From: Triatoma infestans | Taxonomy: Eukaryota; Arthropoda; Insecta; Hemiptera; Reduviidae | Reading direction: 5' to 3' | Length of the DNA: 64,000 nucleotides | NCBI GenBank assembly: GCA_011037195.1 | Contig: JAAEAF010001591.1 | Span: forward strand, 1 to 64,000 | Part shown: piece by piece, positions 45,740 to 57,315 of the stretch | Layout: every line of letters begins with the position of its first letter | Numbering within the stretch: position 1 is the first letter of the stretch | Translations under genes and position numbers: made by a program | The notes under the pieces: model-generated | What the model saw: only the letters and a program-made list of their open reading frames with translations | Database searches by the model: none | Told to the model about the DNA's origin: nothing

Positions 45740-46855
45740 GAATGGGTCAAATTTTCAAATTCAGTTCTCAATGGATATACCCGCTTTGAGGTCCCCTAAG
45801 GCAGAAAAAGTGTTTTTTTAATAACTAGTCTGAGTGTATGGTCATCATTACGCAAAAACAGAAGATCGCTGATTATATATTATATATTTTGGCCCAATAG
45901 AGTTTACCAAAAACACTAAACCAACTGCATTAAAAATTTCAAAGTTAACGCCTCAGATTCCGCACAAAATAATTTTTTGGGGGGAAACAAGTTTCAAATA
46001 AAAGTGATACATTTATATCATTGCAGTTAGCATACCAAGTTTCAAAACTCAAATAGCTATTCTGTAAAATCGCACTTCCAATAAACTGATTTACTTCAAA
46101 TTTGGAATTCTATCACTGTTTTCAATTTATTAATACTATATAGGTGGTAAAACCTAATATTATACTGAAGTAGTACTTTAGTAGTAAGCATAACCGCTAG
46201 TGCTCCCCTAGACCCCCGAAAATCAATTTTCTCGGAAACGTATTTTAAAAAAAAACCCTATGGCGCAACAGCCTATGAAGGGCCAAGGCTTGCCAGACGG
46301 CGATTTGAATAGGGGGAGCATGTGATAAGCACGCCGCAGTTCCCACGCCGTTTAGTTCCGGCCTTCGCTACCTAGGGCGCTACTAACTGTAGCTTCCCAC
46401 TTTTTATCACGATGTTGGGTCAACACCGAGTTTGCCCTCACGAGTATCGAACCCTGAATTCTCGCACGAAAAGCGAGTGCGCTAGCCGCTAGACCAACGC
46501 GTGAAGATACATATTTCAAATAAAAGTGATAAATTTTTATGTGTGTAGATAGTATACAAAGTTTAAAGAACGAACATCGATGTAGCCGTTATCGAGAAAA
46601 TTCAGTAAAGTCGTACTTCTGCTTGATGGATTTTGACCGAAATCTTCGTTTCTGATGCGGTAGCCTTAACGGTATACCAAGTTTCAGCTTCCTGCGACTT
46701 TCGTTTTTGAGATATTCCTGTTAACACACACACACACACATACAAACCATTCGCAAAAAATGTTTTGTTCTTTTTTCAGGGAACCCCAAAACAAGTATTT
46801 CCGGTGAAAACTCAATGTCGAATATCTGACACATTAATAGGAGTAAGAGAAAGTA
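45740..46855 (-). repeat. Family A copies interrupted by a SINE
   Basis: A plus-oriented left-end scrap occupies 45740-45930. From 45950 a minus-oriented copy runs through two modules to taggagtaagagaaagtaaa at 46855. It is interrupted at 46250-46508 by a SINE; the consensus aaacatatttcaaataaaag is split exactly there. Confidence 0.8.
46250..46508 (-). repeat. tRNA-derived SINE nested in family A
   Basis: The minus strand starts near cttcacgcgttggtctagcg, with A box TGGTCTAGCGGCTAGCGC and B box GGTTCGATACTC at tRNA spacing. The tail is an A run (46244-46255 on +). The flanks acgtattttaaa (46238-46249) and acatatttcaaa (46509-46520) are a 12-bp target duplication with two mismatches. Confidence 0.82.
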
Positions 46856-47132
46856 AAATAAAAATAAAAAAAGTAATTTTAAAAGAAACAAAATTAGGCC
46901 GTATCTCTAAAATGTCCTTGATTTTTATTAACAACTAACAAACAGTAATATATTATTACAATGATAAAAATTCAATATTATTATATCTTATAAAGAAAAG
47001 TTTTTGTACGAAACGAGAGAGTGCACCAGTTCGTGAAATCGTGAGTTCCGATCTAGTATGCGTCGTGATGTAATAATTCTCTTTTCTAGGCGTAAAGGTT
47101 TGTTGTTTGCTTGTCTTATATATATATATAAA
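46856..47132. other. No recognised feature
   Basis: AT-rich, TA microsatellite at 47119-47132. Confidence 0.4.
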
Positions 47133-47553
47133 AGATATTGTGAAATAGTGGCCGCTGTTTTTAGATTTGTATTGAAAATGGGTTGTGTATCTGATTTGCT
47201 TTTAATCATTTGAAACCTTATAAACTGATACTTTGAAACCTTTTAATTAGCAGTTTTGAGTTTGCAGCTTCTGCTTTTACATTTTTTTACTGCTAATTTG
47301 TTTTTTTATCAGTATTTTGAAATAGACTTTAGTTCAGATATATATTTCTTGAGGTACCCTGAGGCTGAAAATGATGATACATTGGAGTATCATTTTTTAT
47401 GTCATCTTGTTAATTGTAAGGAGTTCCACTTTGATATACTGTTTGGTTACCAAAGAAGTAACCGTTACGATAATTCCGTTTAATTGTTTTACACCACCTT
47501 ATATTATATTTCTTTCACTGCTGCGCTCTACCATCAGTATTTGGAACGACCAA
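47133..47553 (+). repeat. Family E repeat, copy 2
   Basis: See 35345-35783. About 90% alike by eye, same orientation, both next to family A copies. Confidence 0.8.
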
Positions 47554-48094
47554 ACGTTTGGTAAAAATTCCTAGTTTAAAAATAATTTTCTGAATTAGAA
47601 ATGTGAGAATTGCAAAAAGGGAAAGTCTGGAAAATGTCACAGCAGAATTTTGTTTTGTTTTTGTTTCATTATTTAATAATAATATCAACTAAGTGTTATC
47701 AAATATTTTACGATATAGTTGTAAAATGCAAGAGGAGAGGTTGTGCCTGTGGTAAATTGAGCAGAGGCAGAGTAGACTACGTGATGTAAACAGTGTAGAT
47801 CGTGCTGGGTCAAAGGGTATTTTATTGTTTGTGGATAGGGGGAATGGGGCGGCAGAGTAGCGAGGAACACAATGTATATACTTGTGACGGAGTGGACTTG
47901 GTAACATGTTGTCTTCAGGCGTCCATGTTTATTGTCAGGTAACACCTGTACATAATATATTTATATATATATCGAATACCAGAACATATTCTTTAGTATG
48001 TATGTTTTTATTTTCATTTCTCGCAGATTATATGTTTTATTTAAATTATTCAAAAATGACAACTTATACAAATTAAAGGACTTTTGAAGAAAAA
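47554..48094. other. Unidentified, less AT-rich block
   Basis: 47690-47950 has a different composition and open minus-strand frames but no recognised protein. It begins TGTTA and ends TAACA (47694-47944) but lacks a target duplication. Confidence 0.3.
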
Positions 48095-48638
48095 AAAAAT
48101 CTGGTGAGAAACATTCTCTTACTCCAGTTTTCAAAATTGTAATTGACAAATTTTATAGTTTGTGTGCCAAATTTGATGAAATTCGTTGGAGTTCGTCGAA
48201 AACTGAAAAAAAATGTTTAGTAAAAGCGCACTTCCGAGTTTCATGAAAATTTTCCCAATCTATTTATTTCTAATTAATTATGTTTGGATGGTAGAATTGT
48301 ATAATCAAACTATACTTTAAAGAAAAACATAACCCAATTCCTTCCCCTAAAAGTGCCCTTAAATGAATTTTCACTGAGAAATGTTTCAAAAAAAAGCTGT
48401 AGCTATTTGTATGTGTAGTTGATATACCAAGTTTGAAAAAAAAATCGTCGGAGCCATTTTGGAGAAAATCGCAAAAAAGTAAAAAATAAACTAATAATGG
48501 TACTTCTGAGGAATATTGACAGATAACGTACTGTCAGTATGGTGATACCTAAACGGAATATCATATTTCAAGTTTCTACGTTTGTTCGTTTTTGGGCTAT
48601 ACTGTTTACTCCTCTTACTAGGAGTAAGAGAAAGTAAA
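48095..48638 (-). repeat. Family A copy with internal deletion
   Basis: tctggtgagaaacattctct to taggagtaagagaaagta. Both termini are present; the middle is shortened. Confidence 0.85.
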
Positions 48639-48663
48639 AAAAAAAAAAAAAAACCTTAATAAA

Positions 48664-48870
48664 ATATTTCCTAATCGTCAGGTCTTAAGTTATATAGAAA
48701 CTATTATACGACAATTGCTAGTAGAGTTTTTTTTGAGGAAAAAACAAATTCTTTACACAAATTCTCTACGTTTTGGGTATCATTGGTACCCTACTGCGGA
48801 CCTCCTGAAGATGGGCACCCTACCAATGATATACCCGAAATGTAGAGCACCTAAAGAATTTTTACTTCCT
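48664..48870 (+). repeat. Family D repeat, copy 1, with a long hairpin
   Basis: It shares acgacaattgctagtagag and caaattctctacgttttggg with 51258-51380. Bases 48764-48791 and 48813-48847 are imperfect inverted repeats (ggtatcattggtaccc against gggcaccctaccaatgat). The loop ends in CTGAAGA, T, GGG and the far strand ends CCC, GAAA. Confidence 0.7.
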
Positions 48871-49036
48871 TTTACACCACGTTCTAACTCGCAGATACTA
48901 CCTGCTTTGAGTAAGAACCAGTATCACCCACCATTTATGTTTTGAGCATATAAAATTTGAGTAAAAATTCCCAAGTAAAAACAATTTGTCATTTCTTTCC
49001 TATGCCACGACATCGGCTATTCAGCCATTCTGCGAC

Positions 49037-49150
49037 GCGCGGCCTAGTATAAAAGAACTTAGGTTGCACTGGCGATTGATGTTGTTCGTTTAGTTGGGAT
49101 ATCCAGGGATCACTTGAGAACAATGTCGGACACGAACAACTTCCGATAAA
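49037..49150 (+). repeat. Family F short repeat, copy 2
   Basis: See 25093-25200. Also contains gcgcggcctag and ctggcgattgatgttgttcg. Confidence 0.65.
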
Positions 49151-50429
49151 CCCCATCAATGTTATATTTTATATTGACTTAAAAGAAATTAGGCTGAGTG
49201 TTCCATATAGGTTTTTCTCTTTTAATTATGTCCTTTTTGTTATTCAAGATAATAGTTATAAAAAATAAAGTATCAATACTGAAAATATTCCTTAATTTCT
49301 TTGACATTTACTATCTACATGTAGAGTGATTAAATCATTCATCCGGTTTATGTTTTTTATTTATTTATTTGGTAAAATATAAATTTAGAATAAATAAATA
49401 AAAAATAAAAATCTAGAAATAAATAATAATAAAAATAAAAGAGATAAACTGAAAGACTTGTTCAAGTCCAAGGTTATACTATTATGAAAGTATCGTTTAT
49501 TTTCACATGTGTTTTTATAATATATCAGCTGACCACTAAAGCGGATAATTACGAACTTTAAAGCGGGCCACTAGAATGCGTGTATGTTCTCTCTTTTATA
49601 CAATATTATGAATCACACTCAAGTAGGTATATCACGACTGGTTTATGTTGTTAGTTATAATTTAATAAAAAGAAGTTGCCATATTAAACCAGCGGAAAAG
49701 AAAAGAAAGGTAAGAATCTCCTATCTCTCTTATTAATGTACGTTAAACTAACCTTGACTGCGTCTTATTTCCCCAACCTCCCCACCCCTTTAACTAATTG
49801 ACACATCATATTAAATGAAATAATACCGCTACAAGAAGCCAGTACAGTTTTGTATACAAGATACAGTTACAGTTAATTCTGCCTGTTTCAATCGAAATAG
49901 TAATTAGACAAAATCAATTTCCTTCAATTTTAAATTAATTAACTTTAAAAATTTACATTTTTTTTTTAATAATGAACATTTTTTTGTTCCATTCGTTTGC
50001 TATGTTTTACTCTTCTGTTTTCTGAATTAAAACAAATGAATAAAAAAAAAGATAAATAATGGATATTTCATTGATAAAAAACAAAACAAAGGATCGCCCT
50101 TATTACTCATCAATTGTCAATAATTTTGATTGATTGCCAGAACGATTTTATTTTATTTTTAACTTTATTTATTGATAAAAAAAAAAAACGTCGCAGACAA
50201 CTTGACGCTGGATGTTTCGCTTGATCAGTTTCTTCCTGTATCCTAGAAAACTTTATAAATGTTTACATTAATATAAAAAAAAAAAGATTAATGTTGAATT
50301 TTTTTTTTTTTTTATTTGCTCAAGTTAACCACATAATTGAGGGAATATAAAATTTCCTGTTTCCGGAATCTTTTATACCGGCAATACAAAATTCTTTATC
50401 ACCTCCAGATGTGAGCCATTTGTGCCAAA
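49151..50429. other. No recognised gene
   Basis: Strongly AT-rich with A and T runs. Confidence 0.45.
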
Positions 50430-50698
50430 TTTTCGAAATTGAATTCTCACTGAAAATACATGTTTTGGAGGTCCTCTGAAGACGAAAATTTATTTTTACT
50501 GAATGGTCTGTATGTATCTCTCTCATACGTACGCTCTCTCTTAGATTTTCTTCAAATTTGGAATTCTATCAATGCTTCTAGTGTATTAATATTATATAGA
50601 CGGTAAAACCATTTATTCTACTTAAGTGGTACTTCAGAGAAAAGCCAAAAATATCAATTTTTCTGTGAAAAATGTTTCAGATAAAAGTGATAGGTATT

Positions 50699-50738
<40 letters not shown>

Positions 50739-51050
50739 GTAAAAGAACTTTAAAGAAAATCGTTTTAGCTGTTTTCGAGAAAAATCACGAAAAACTGAAG
50801 ATAAATCCATTCAGGAAATAGCACTTCCGGTTGATGGATTTTGTCTGAAATCTTCATGTTAGATGCTTTGGTAGTACCTACACGGAATGATAAGTTTGAA
50901 CTTCCTGTAATTATTTTGTTTACGAAATATTTGGTTCCGTTTGAGGAATTTTGACAGATAACATACTGTCTGATGCCATGGTGATGCCTAAACGGAATAT
51001 CATATTTCAACTTTCTACGATTTTTCGTTTTTGAGCTATACTGTTCACAT

Positions 51051-51091
<41 letters not shown>

Positions 51092-51225
51092 ACATACAGA
51101 CCGTTTGCTGAAAACCACTTTTTTGAACTCAGGACTTCAAAACGGGTAATTCCGGTGAAAACTCGATATCGAAAATTTGATGCGATTTAAAATACTTCCT
51201 CTTACAAAAAAAAAAATTCTTCTCT
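50430..51225. repeat. Family A pieces, opposite orientations
   Basis: The plus-oriented left-end piece (50430-50525, ttttggaggtcctctgaag) is followed by a minus-oriented copy (50540-51225) with two modules and the left end. (GT)n at 50701-50736 and (CA)n at 51055-51091 lie inside at the usual microsatellite site of the family. Confidence 0.75.
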
Positions 51226-51257
51226 TACCTAAATTAAAATGGTTTCCAAATCGCCAT

Positions 51258-51380
51258 TTTTAAATTAGATAGAAACTATTGTACGACAATTGCTAGTAGA
51301 GTTTTTTTGAAGAAAAAACAAATTCTTGACACAAATTCTCTACGTTTTGGGTACCATTGGCACCCTACTGCAGAGCTCTA
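51258..51380 (+). repeat. Family D repeat, copy 2 (truncated)
   Basis: Matches 48700-48805 and stops at ccctactgcagagc, before the second hairpin arm. Confidence 0.65.
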
Positions 51381-51468
51381 GTAACAGACACAATCACAGA
51401 CCATTCGCTAAATACAATTTTTTTTTTTTTGCATACTCAGGAAATCTCAAAAAATGTATTTTTATGGG

Positions 51469-52427
51469 TGTGTCCACACTTGTGCGCTTTCCTCTTCTTT
51501 CCTTTCAACTTGCGCTTCCTCTTTCCATTTCGATATGCGTTGCGCATGCCTCTTGAGGCATTCAATTTGTTGTCCACACTTCATCCGTTCAGTGTACATT
51601 TTATCGATGGATTCAGAAGCGGCATTAGCGATTTGTGCGTTACCTATTTTTGAAAAGTGCACGAAAAAAAAAAACAGCGAGCCCTCATCTTATGAAACCA
51701 TTGGCAACTGACCTTAATAAGAGCTCGCCGAAAAGAGTATTTAATTACAGGCTATCGAGAGCAAGGAGAATCGTTGAAAACGCTTTTGGTTTGATGGCGC
51801 CAGCGTTCAGAATTATTCGTAAGCCTATAGAAATTGCAGTTATTGGGACTGTGGTTGATTATCTTGTCTTCTGCTTCATAATTTTCTCCGGATGTAGCAA
51901 GACAGTATTCACCTCCTGGAAGTTTTAAAGACGAGGATGAAAGCACTGGTGAAGTTATTTAAGGCACATGGAGAGAAGTTACTTCCAGTGATAATGGTAT
52001 GAGATCTCTACAACAAGTACCACGGAACAAGCATCACTTCTCGCACTTTTATTGGCATATAAATTTGAATTTACATCCCATAAAACTGTTTGAAGAGGAT
52101 AATCTTCAATGAAATCAAGTGTCTCCTGATTACAGACATAATCAGAAATCTGCTGTCGGAGAAATTATTAATTAATAATAATAGTTGAATCATATCAATT
52201 ACTAATAAAATTATTATTAAAATAATAATTAAAATTAATTATATAATATATAACCTATAAAAATATCACACAACACGTAGCGAGATCAACAAGACGAATA
52301 AAATGTTGAACGAAAATCCAAATAGTTGGATTCACGTGCGCTGTGGTTGCGTCATGAAAATAAAGGCCCATTCAACTTCCATGAGGTATGCATGCCTCTC
52401 GTTCCTCACCTCTCGTTTCCAAAATTT
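51469..52427 (+). mobile_element. PIF/Harbinger transposon remnant
   Basis: The insertion in family A carries the last part of a Harbinger transposase. Terminal inverted repeats are not evident, so the ends are set by the host repeat. A lysine- and glutamate-rich minus-strand frame at 51462-51662 could be the tail of the second (Myb/SANT-like) Harbinger protein, but shows no diagnostic motif. Confidence 0.65.
51700..52050 (+). pseudogene. PIF/Harbinger transposase C-terminus (DDE_Tnp_4 type)
   Basis: The frame gives FNYRLSRARRIVENAFGLM followed by RIIRKPIEI, the hallmark segment that carries the last catalytic acidic residue (the Glu in VENAFG) of Harbinger transposases. A shift near 51880 leads to PGSFKDEDESTGEVI, a TAA, then GTWREV, as in the C-terminal tail of this family. 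The first two catalytic Asp regions are missing, so it is a truncated dead copy. HARBI1-like host genes share this fold, but frameshifts and the transposon context argue against a host gene. Confidence 0.85.
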
Positions 52428-52482
52428 GACATGATCGCAATACTTCCTCCTCACTAGGAGCAAGAGAAAATAAAAAGAATCC

Positions 52483-54959
52483 TGTAGCCCCACTACTGCT
52501 TATCATGTGCGTTGTTTAGGGCGATTAAGCGGTTAGTAAATTTCATTTATCAGAAAATTTATCAATTTTAAATTAAGCAGTAAAGTCATGTGAGAATCTC
52601 AGATTATTTTTTTTTTTCAATAGTGTTCATTGCTAATATGAAATACATAGTGGGTAAAAAGAAAAATCACAGAATAATGGCAGCAGAGATTTGCAAATTC
52701 GGATAAGGGATTATTTTACAAAACTATGATACCACAGGTTAGCCATAAAGTATGGTTTAAAGAATGTGGCTAAAAAGAAGAATTGTTAGCATAATCAATA
52801 GGATGCGGGCATACCACGGTATTTGTTAGTCCTATTTATTTAGAATTGTTAAATTAGGCTCTTCTCTCTGTAGGAGATGTAATGAGACGGAGGTTTCCAA
52901 CAGATAGTTATGGTATCCACTGACTGCAACAAAGAAGAAAGGGAAAAGTTTTTTAATGAGTTTACAAGATAGTGCACTGTACCCCTCTATTTTAAGGACA
53001 TAATATTTTCAAATAATACCCTTTGTATATTCTACTCTTATAGAATTTATAAAGATTTAATAAATTTAAAATTCTCCTAGTCAATTTGTTGTTGATTGGT
53101 TAAAAATGTAAACAGTGATACAAAACAAAAAGAAAAAAAAAAATACACATTTTGCAAATAATTACTCTTGTTTCAGACAACTATATTACTTTTGTACAAA
53201 CATACAGACATCGTGAAACAACAGTCACTTTGGCTCTTCTTCTTCATTTGCTTTGGTTACAGTTTTTGAATAAGAATAGAATGTATCCAGCATGAAAATA
53301 TCTTGCCAAATAAATAAGTTTTTTCAATTATAAAAATGTTGCAATTCTTTTTGATGCCATAAGTCTGAGATTATAAAGTACCATCGCAGTGCGCATGTAC
53401 GGTGCTGCACTTTTCTGTGTGTGCGTGTGTGTGTGTGTGTGGAGGGCATGCAAAATTTCTGAGATGTGATAAAAAAAATTTAGGTGCGAAAGAGAATCAC
53501 GAAGCCAAAAAATGCATTGCATCCATTCTCAGAGAGTAGAAAAATAAACAGAATAGGTTCTTAAATATCACCTGCCTTAAGAGAACCCGGTTCTTGGAAA
53601 ATTTGGTATAATTATATTTTCTGCCATGATTAGCTGCATTTTTTTTTTCAAGCTTTTTCTTTTAACTTTCTTACAATATTATAATATATAATTGCTCATT
53701 CTTTGCGAGAGTATATAATATTTTTGTGACATTGAAAGCCGACAGGACGAATCCAAATGAAAGTCGTGTGTGGTGGACAAAGCCGGAAATCTGTTTTATA
53801 CTTAATAAAAATAAAAGTGAAACTTATTTTGATATTTAATACGCCATTGAAACAGAATATTACATAATACAATTTATTATTGACAGCGCTATTAATTATA
53901 TTGCAAGTCTAAATATATCATATTACTAAAGATTATTATTTATAATCCCAGTTTTTGTTAAGGTTGCGGTTGTGATTTCATCTTATTACCTCATAGTGCG
54001 TATTGTTTATAATATAAATTTATATAACAATAATTTTTTTTACCATTTATAGATTATGAATTTATTACTTTATTAATTACTGAAAAAAAAAAAATTAAAA
54101 AGAAATTCCAAAGCTACTACTACCTGTCTGTTGTAAGATTGATTGAAAATTTAATTTCTATTTTCCTTCTTATTTTTCTGCTCTGTTAATTAATCATTGT
54201 TTACGGGATAACTTTCACTCTTGTATTGTTCTGTTTTTGATTAATTTATCTCGAAAGGGATGTATTAAATTATCATTCTTAAGGGATAGATAATAAAATG
54301 TTATTATATCTGTTTAAAGAACTTTATTAAAAGTATTAATTACATAATTATTTCAATAATTATTGATATACTTACTTTATCCTTTAATTAAAATCTAGTC
54401 TCCACTTGTTTTTGTTCTTGCTTTTTTTTTTATTTGATTATAACGTTTTCTTCGCATTTTTATGACGAATAAGATACTAAAACAATTAAGCCATTTTCCG
54501 CTTGTTTCAGTCACAATTTCGCTCGAAACAAAAAAAAGGCAGAAAATTATTGATATTATAAAGGTTGTGAGAAGATGAGAGAATTAGAGTGAATAAATTT
54601 AGAAATGAGACTAGAAATAAACTAGATGTTATGCTGAACACTGCATAATGAGTAGAACACACAAACGGCAAGGACTTTACAGTAAATAGAAGTTAGGTGG
54701 CGAGAGAAATATAAAGAGACAGACTGGCTGAGTAATAAGAAGGTAGCAGATAGGTTGCTGACGGGTTGTACTGTTGTAAATTGTCGTAAAACTGTCATGA
54801 AATCTTGGGCCCTGTCGCTCTAATTATATGAATCAAACTCTCCCTTCCTAATCTGGCCTAGGTGGAGACTAATCAACTTTTGATTCATTTGATGTGTGCT
54901 TCTCCGCATTTTAGATCCTATGAATCTTTAATGATTCGGATCCCATTACAATATTTTAC
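52483..54959. other. Long AT-rich stretch without a recognised gene
   Basis: GT microsatellite at 53418-53441. No interspersed family recognised and no credible coding frame; the largest such gap in the window. Confidence 0.5.
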
Positions 54960-55845
54960 ATTTTAGATCTCCTCCTATTGCCGTAACAATAGAGTGTTGT
55001 GAACGTGTTAAATTTTTGAAATGAAGACTTCACCGGAAATATACAAATTTTGAGGTCCCATCTTATGTGAAACACTCGCACAACTTTCTCTTACTGCAAT
55101 GTACCCACTCATGAATGATCAATTTTCTTCAAATTATAATTCTTACAAGATGTTTAATTGTCCTCAATGTTATATCAATAGTAGAATTTCTAAACATAAT
55201 GAAGATTCCACTTTTTTGAGGAGAGCTTAAACCACCGAAACCCCCTTAAACGAACTTTCTCGAACAAGACACGAAGTTTCAAACAGGAGTTACAGGTCTC
55301 TTTAATTATAATTCATATATTTTATTTCCTATCAACCGATTTTTTCAGACCTGACATTTTTTTAACAAATAAATATTATATAGAAGATAGAATGAAATAA
55401 TCAACAAATTAACACTTTAGAGGGAAACATTATCCCATTCTCTCCCAAAATACCCCTTAAATGAGAAATATTTCAAATAAAACTTTTAGCTCTTAATATG
55501 TCTAGTTTGTATAAAGAAAATCATTGGAGGTATTTTCGAGAAAACCGCAAAAGACTGAAAAATGCATTCAGTAAAGTGATACTTCCGGCTGAGGAATTTA
55601 CACGACAACTTACTGTGTTGAAACCCATATTGATATCCAAATGAAATTTCAAATTGAACTATCTGCGATTTTTCGTCTTTGAGCTATACTGTTCACACAA
55701 ACACACATATATATATAAAGACCATTTTCTAAAAGCCCCTTTTTTTGTTCTCAGAGGACCTCAAAACTTGTATCTCCGGTGAAAACTCTGAAATTTTGTC
55801 ACGATCGCAATACTTCCTCTTATCAGGAGTAGAGAAATTAATAAG
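54960..55845. repeat. Family A pieces, opposite orientations
   Basis: The plus-oriented left-end piece (54968-55060, cttcaccggaaatatac) is followed by a minus-oriented copy (55065-55845). That copy has a gtgaaacactcgcac start and a cttcctcttatcaggagtag end. Confidence 0.75.
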
Positions 55846-56724
55846 CCAAATCCCTATCTCTCTCTCTCTCTTTCTCTGACTGATTAGGACTGATTTGACT
55901 AACCTATTTATTCTTTCATTCCGCACCATATCAAGGATCCTTTATCATATCTGGCAGAAAACACTGGATTTCATTGCCAATTAACAATTGATTATTTATT
56001 TTGAATTCAATAGATGTTAGTTTGTATATATTTCTGTAATTACTTTTTAATTTAACTCTTTTGTAATTTATATTATGATTTACTTTAATATTATTTGATT
56101 CCTAAAAACTACGAGCATAGGTTTAGTTTTTTTTTTATTTTGCCCAGACGGGATTTTATTCCCAGGGCATAAATAAAATATATTCTGTATTCTATTCTCT
56201 CAGATATATTATATATATATCTGCTTAGGTGTGTGACAGTTGAGCCGTAAGCTTTCCGTCTATAATGTTTCATCAGTACTATATACGATTCTAGCAAATA
56301 GTGGCAGTTAAGAGAACTACCCATTTAATACTTTCGACCTCTAACAAGATTTCTCTATTTGATTTGGGAGTATTATAGAAACAAAATAGTTATATGAATT
56401 TTCACATCAGATTTTGTAAAAACCTATTTCATCTTAAATATGGAACAGAACTAGCCAATATCTTCAGGTCTTTTGGTCCGCCTGAGAGGATGCCACAACA
56501 CAAGCAACAACTTATACTTTGGCATCCCACGTCATAAACATACACACAGTATATAAAGAGCCTGAAGAAGTAGACTTTATCTCTTTATGGATTTAGCGTT
56601 CCGGCCGTTAACCTGTTCATATTTATACTTTACCAGACGATCACTTTCTAGTTGTATAATATGCTCTTTCTTAAGAGAGCAACTGAGTTTACCTAAGATG
56701 CCGTGGATTTAGTATACCCAGCTC
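55846..56724. other. No recognised gene
   Basis: A small inverted repeat lies at 56465-56575 (cttcaggtc/gcctgaag outside, ggatgcca/tggcatcc inside). Confidence 0.4.
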
Positions 56725-57315
56725 GTTTTACTTTCTCTTAATCCCTGGTAAGAGAAAGGATTGCGATCGTGCCAAAATTTCGAAATTGAGTTTTCACACT
56801 CTGTGTGTATATGAACAAAATTGCAGGAAGTGTGAAAATCCATTATTAAGCAGAAATGTGAGTTCACTTGAATTTTTTTTTTTTTTCAGTTTTACGCGAT
56901 TTTGTCGAAAAAGGCTTCAACGACTTTTCTTTAAACTTGGTATACTATCTATACACATAAATACCTATCACTTTTATTCGAAATATTTTCCTGGGAAAGT
57001 GATTTTTTGGGGGTTTCGGGGGGGGGGGCAGTAGCATAATACTTTCTTCTTAGATAAGTACTACTTCAATTCAATGTATGTTTTTAACACCTATACAATA
57101 CTAATATACCTACATAAGAATGTATTGGTAGAATTGCCAATTGGAAGAATACCTCTGCTAACTGGAAATGCGATTTTAAGGAATAGATTTTTGAGTATTT
57201 TGGAATTTTCTCGTAAACGACTTTAACGATCGATTTTTTATATTTATAATGCGAACTACCTAGTCAATAAACCTAACACTTTTATTTGTAACGTTTCTTT
57301 GAAATAAAAATTGTT
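56725..57315 (+). repeat. Family A copy, right end worn
   Basis: ttttactttctcttaatccc, then ggattgcgatcgtgcc, then two modules up to about 57315. Confidence 0.7.

Larger units (their letters stand above)
51392..52482 (-). repeat. Family A left-end fragment interrupted by Harbinger
   Basis: 51392-51468 (cagaccattcgctaaatac to aaaaaatgtatttttatg) and 52428-52482 (aaaatttgacatgatcgc to aggagcaagagaaaat) are consecutive parts of the family consensus. They are separated by about 960 bp of unrelated sequence. Confidence 0.75.

Noticed and set aside
46250..46508. tRNA gene (A and B boxes present)
   Set aside because: No tRNA-like 3' half or cloverleaf closure; followed by ~180 bp of non-tRNA body and an A tail, with a target duplication. 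It is a SINE.
47694..47944. Solo LTR (TGTTA...TAACA ends)
   Set aside because: Inverted ends are only 5 bp, no flanking duplication, and no related internal sequence in the window.
56465..56640. Additional hammerhead-like unit (cctgaagaagtag)
   Set aside because: No GAAA box and no matching stems; only a small inverted repeat can be supported.
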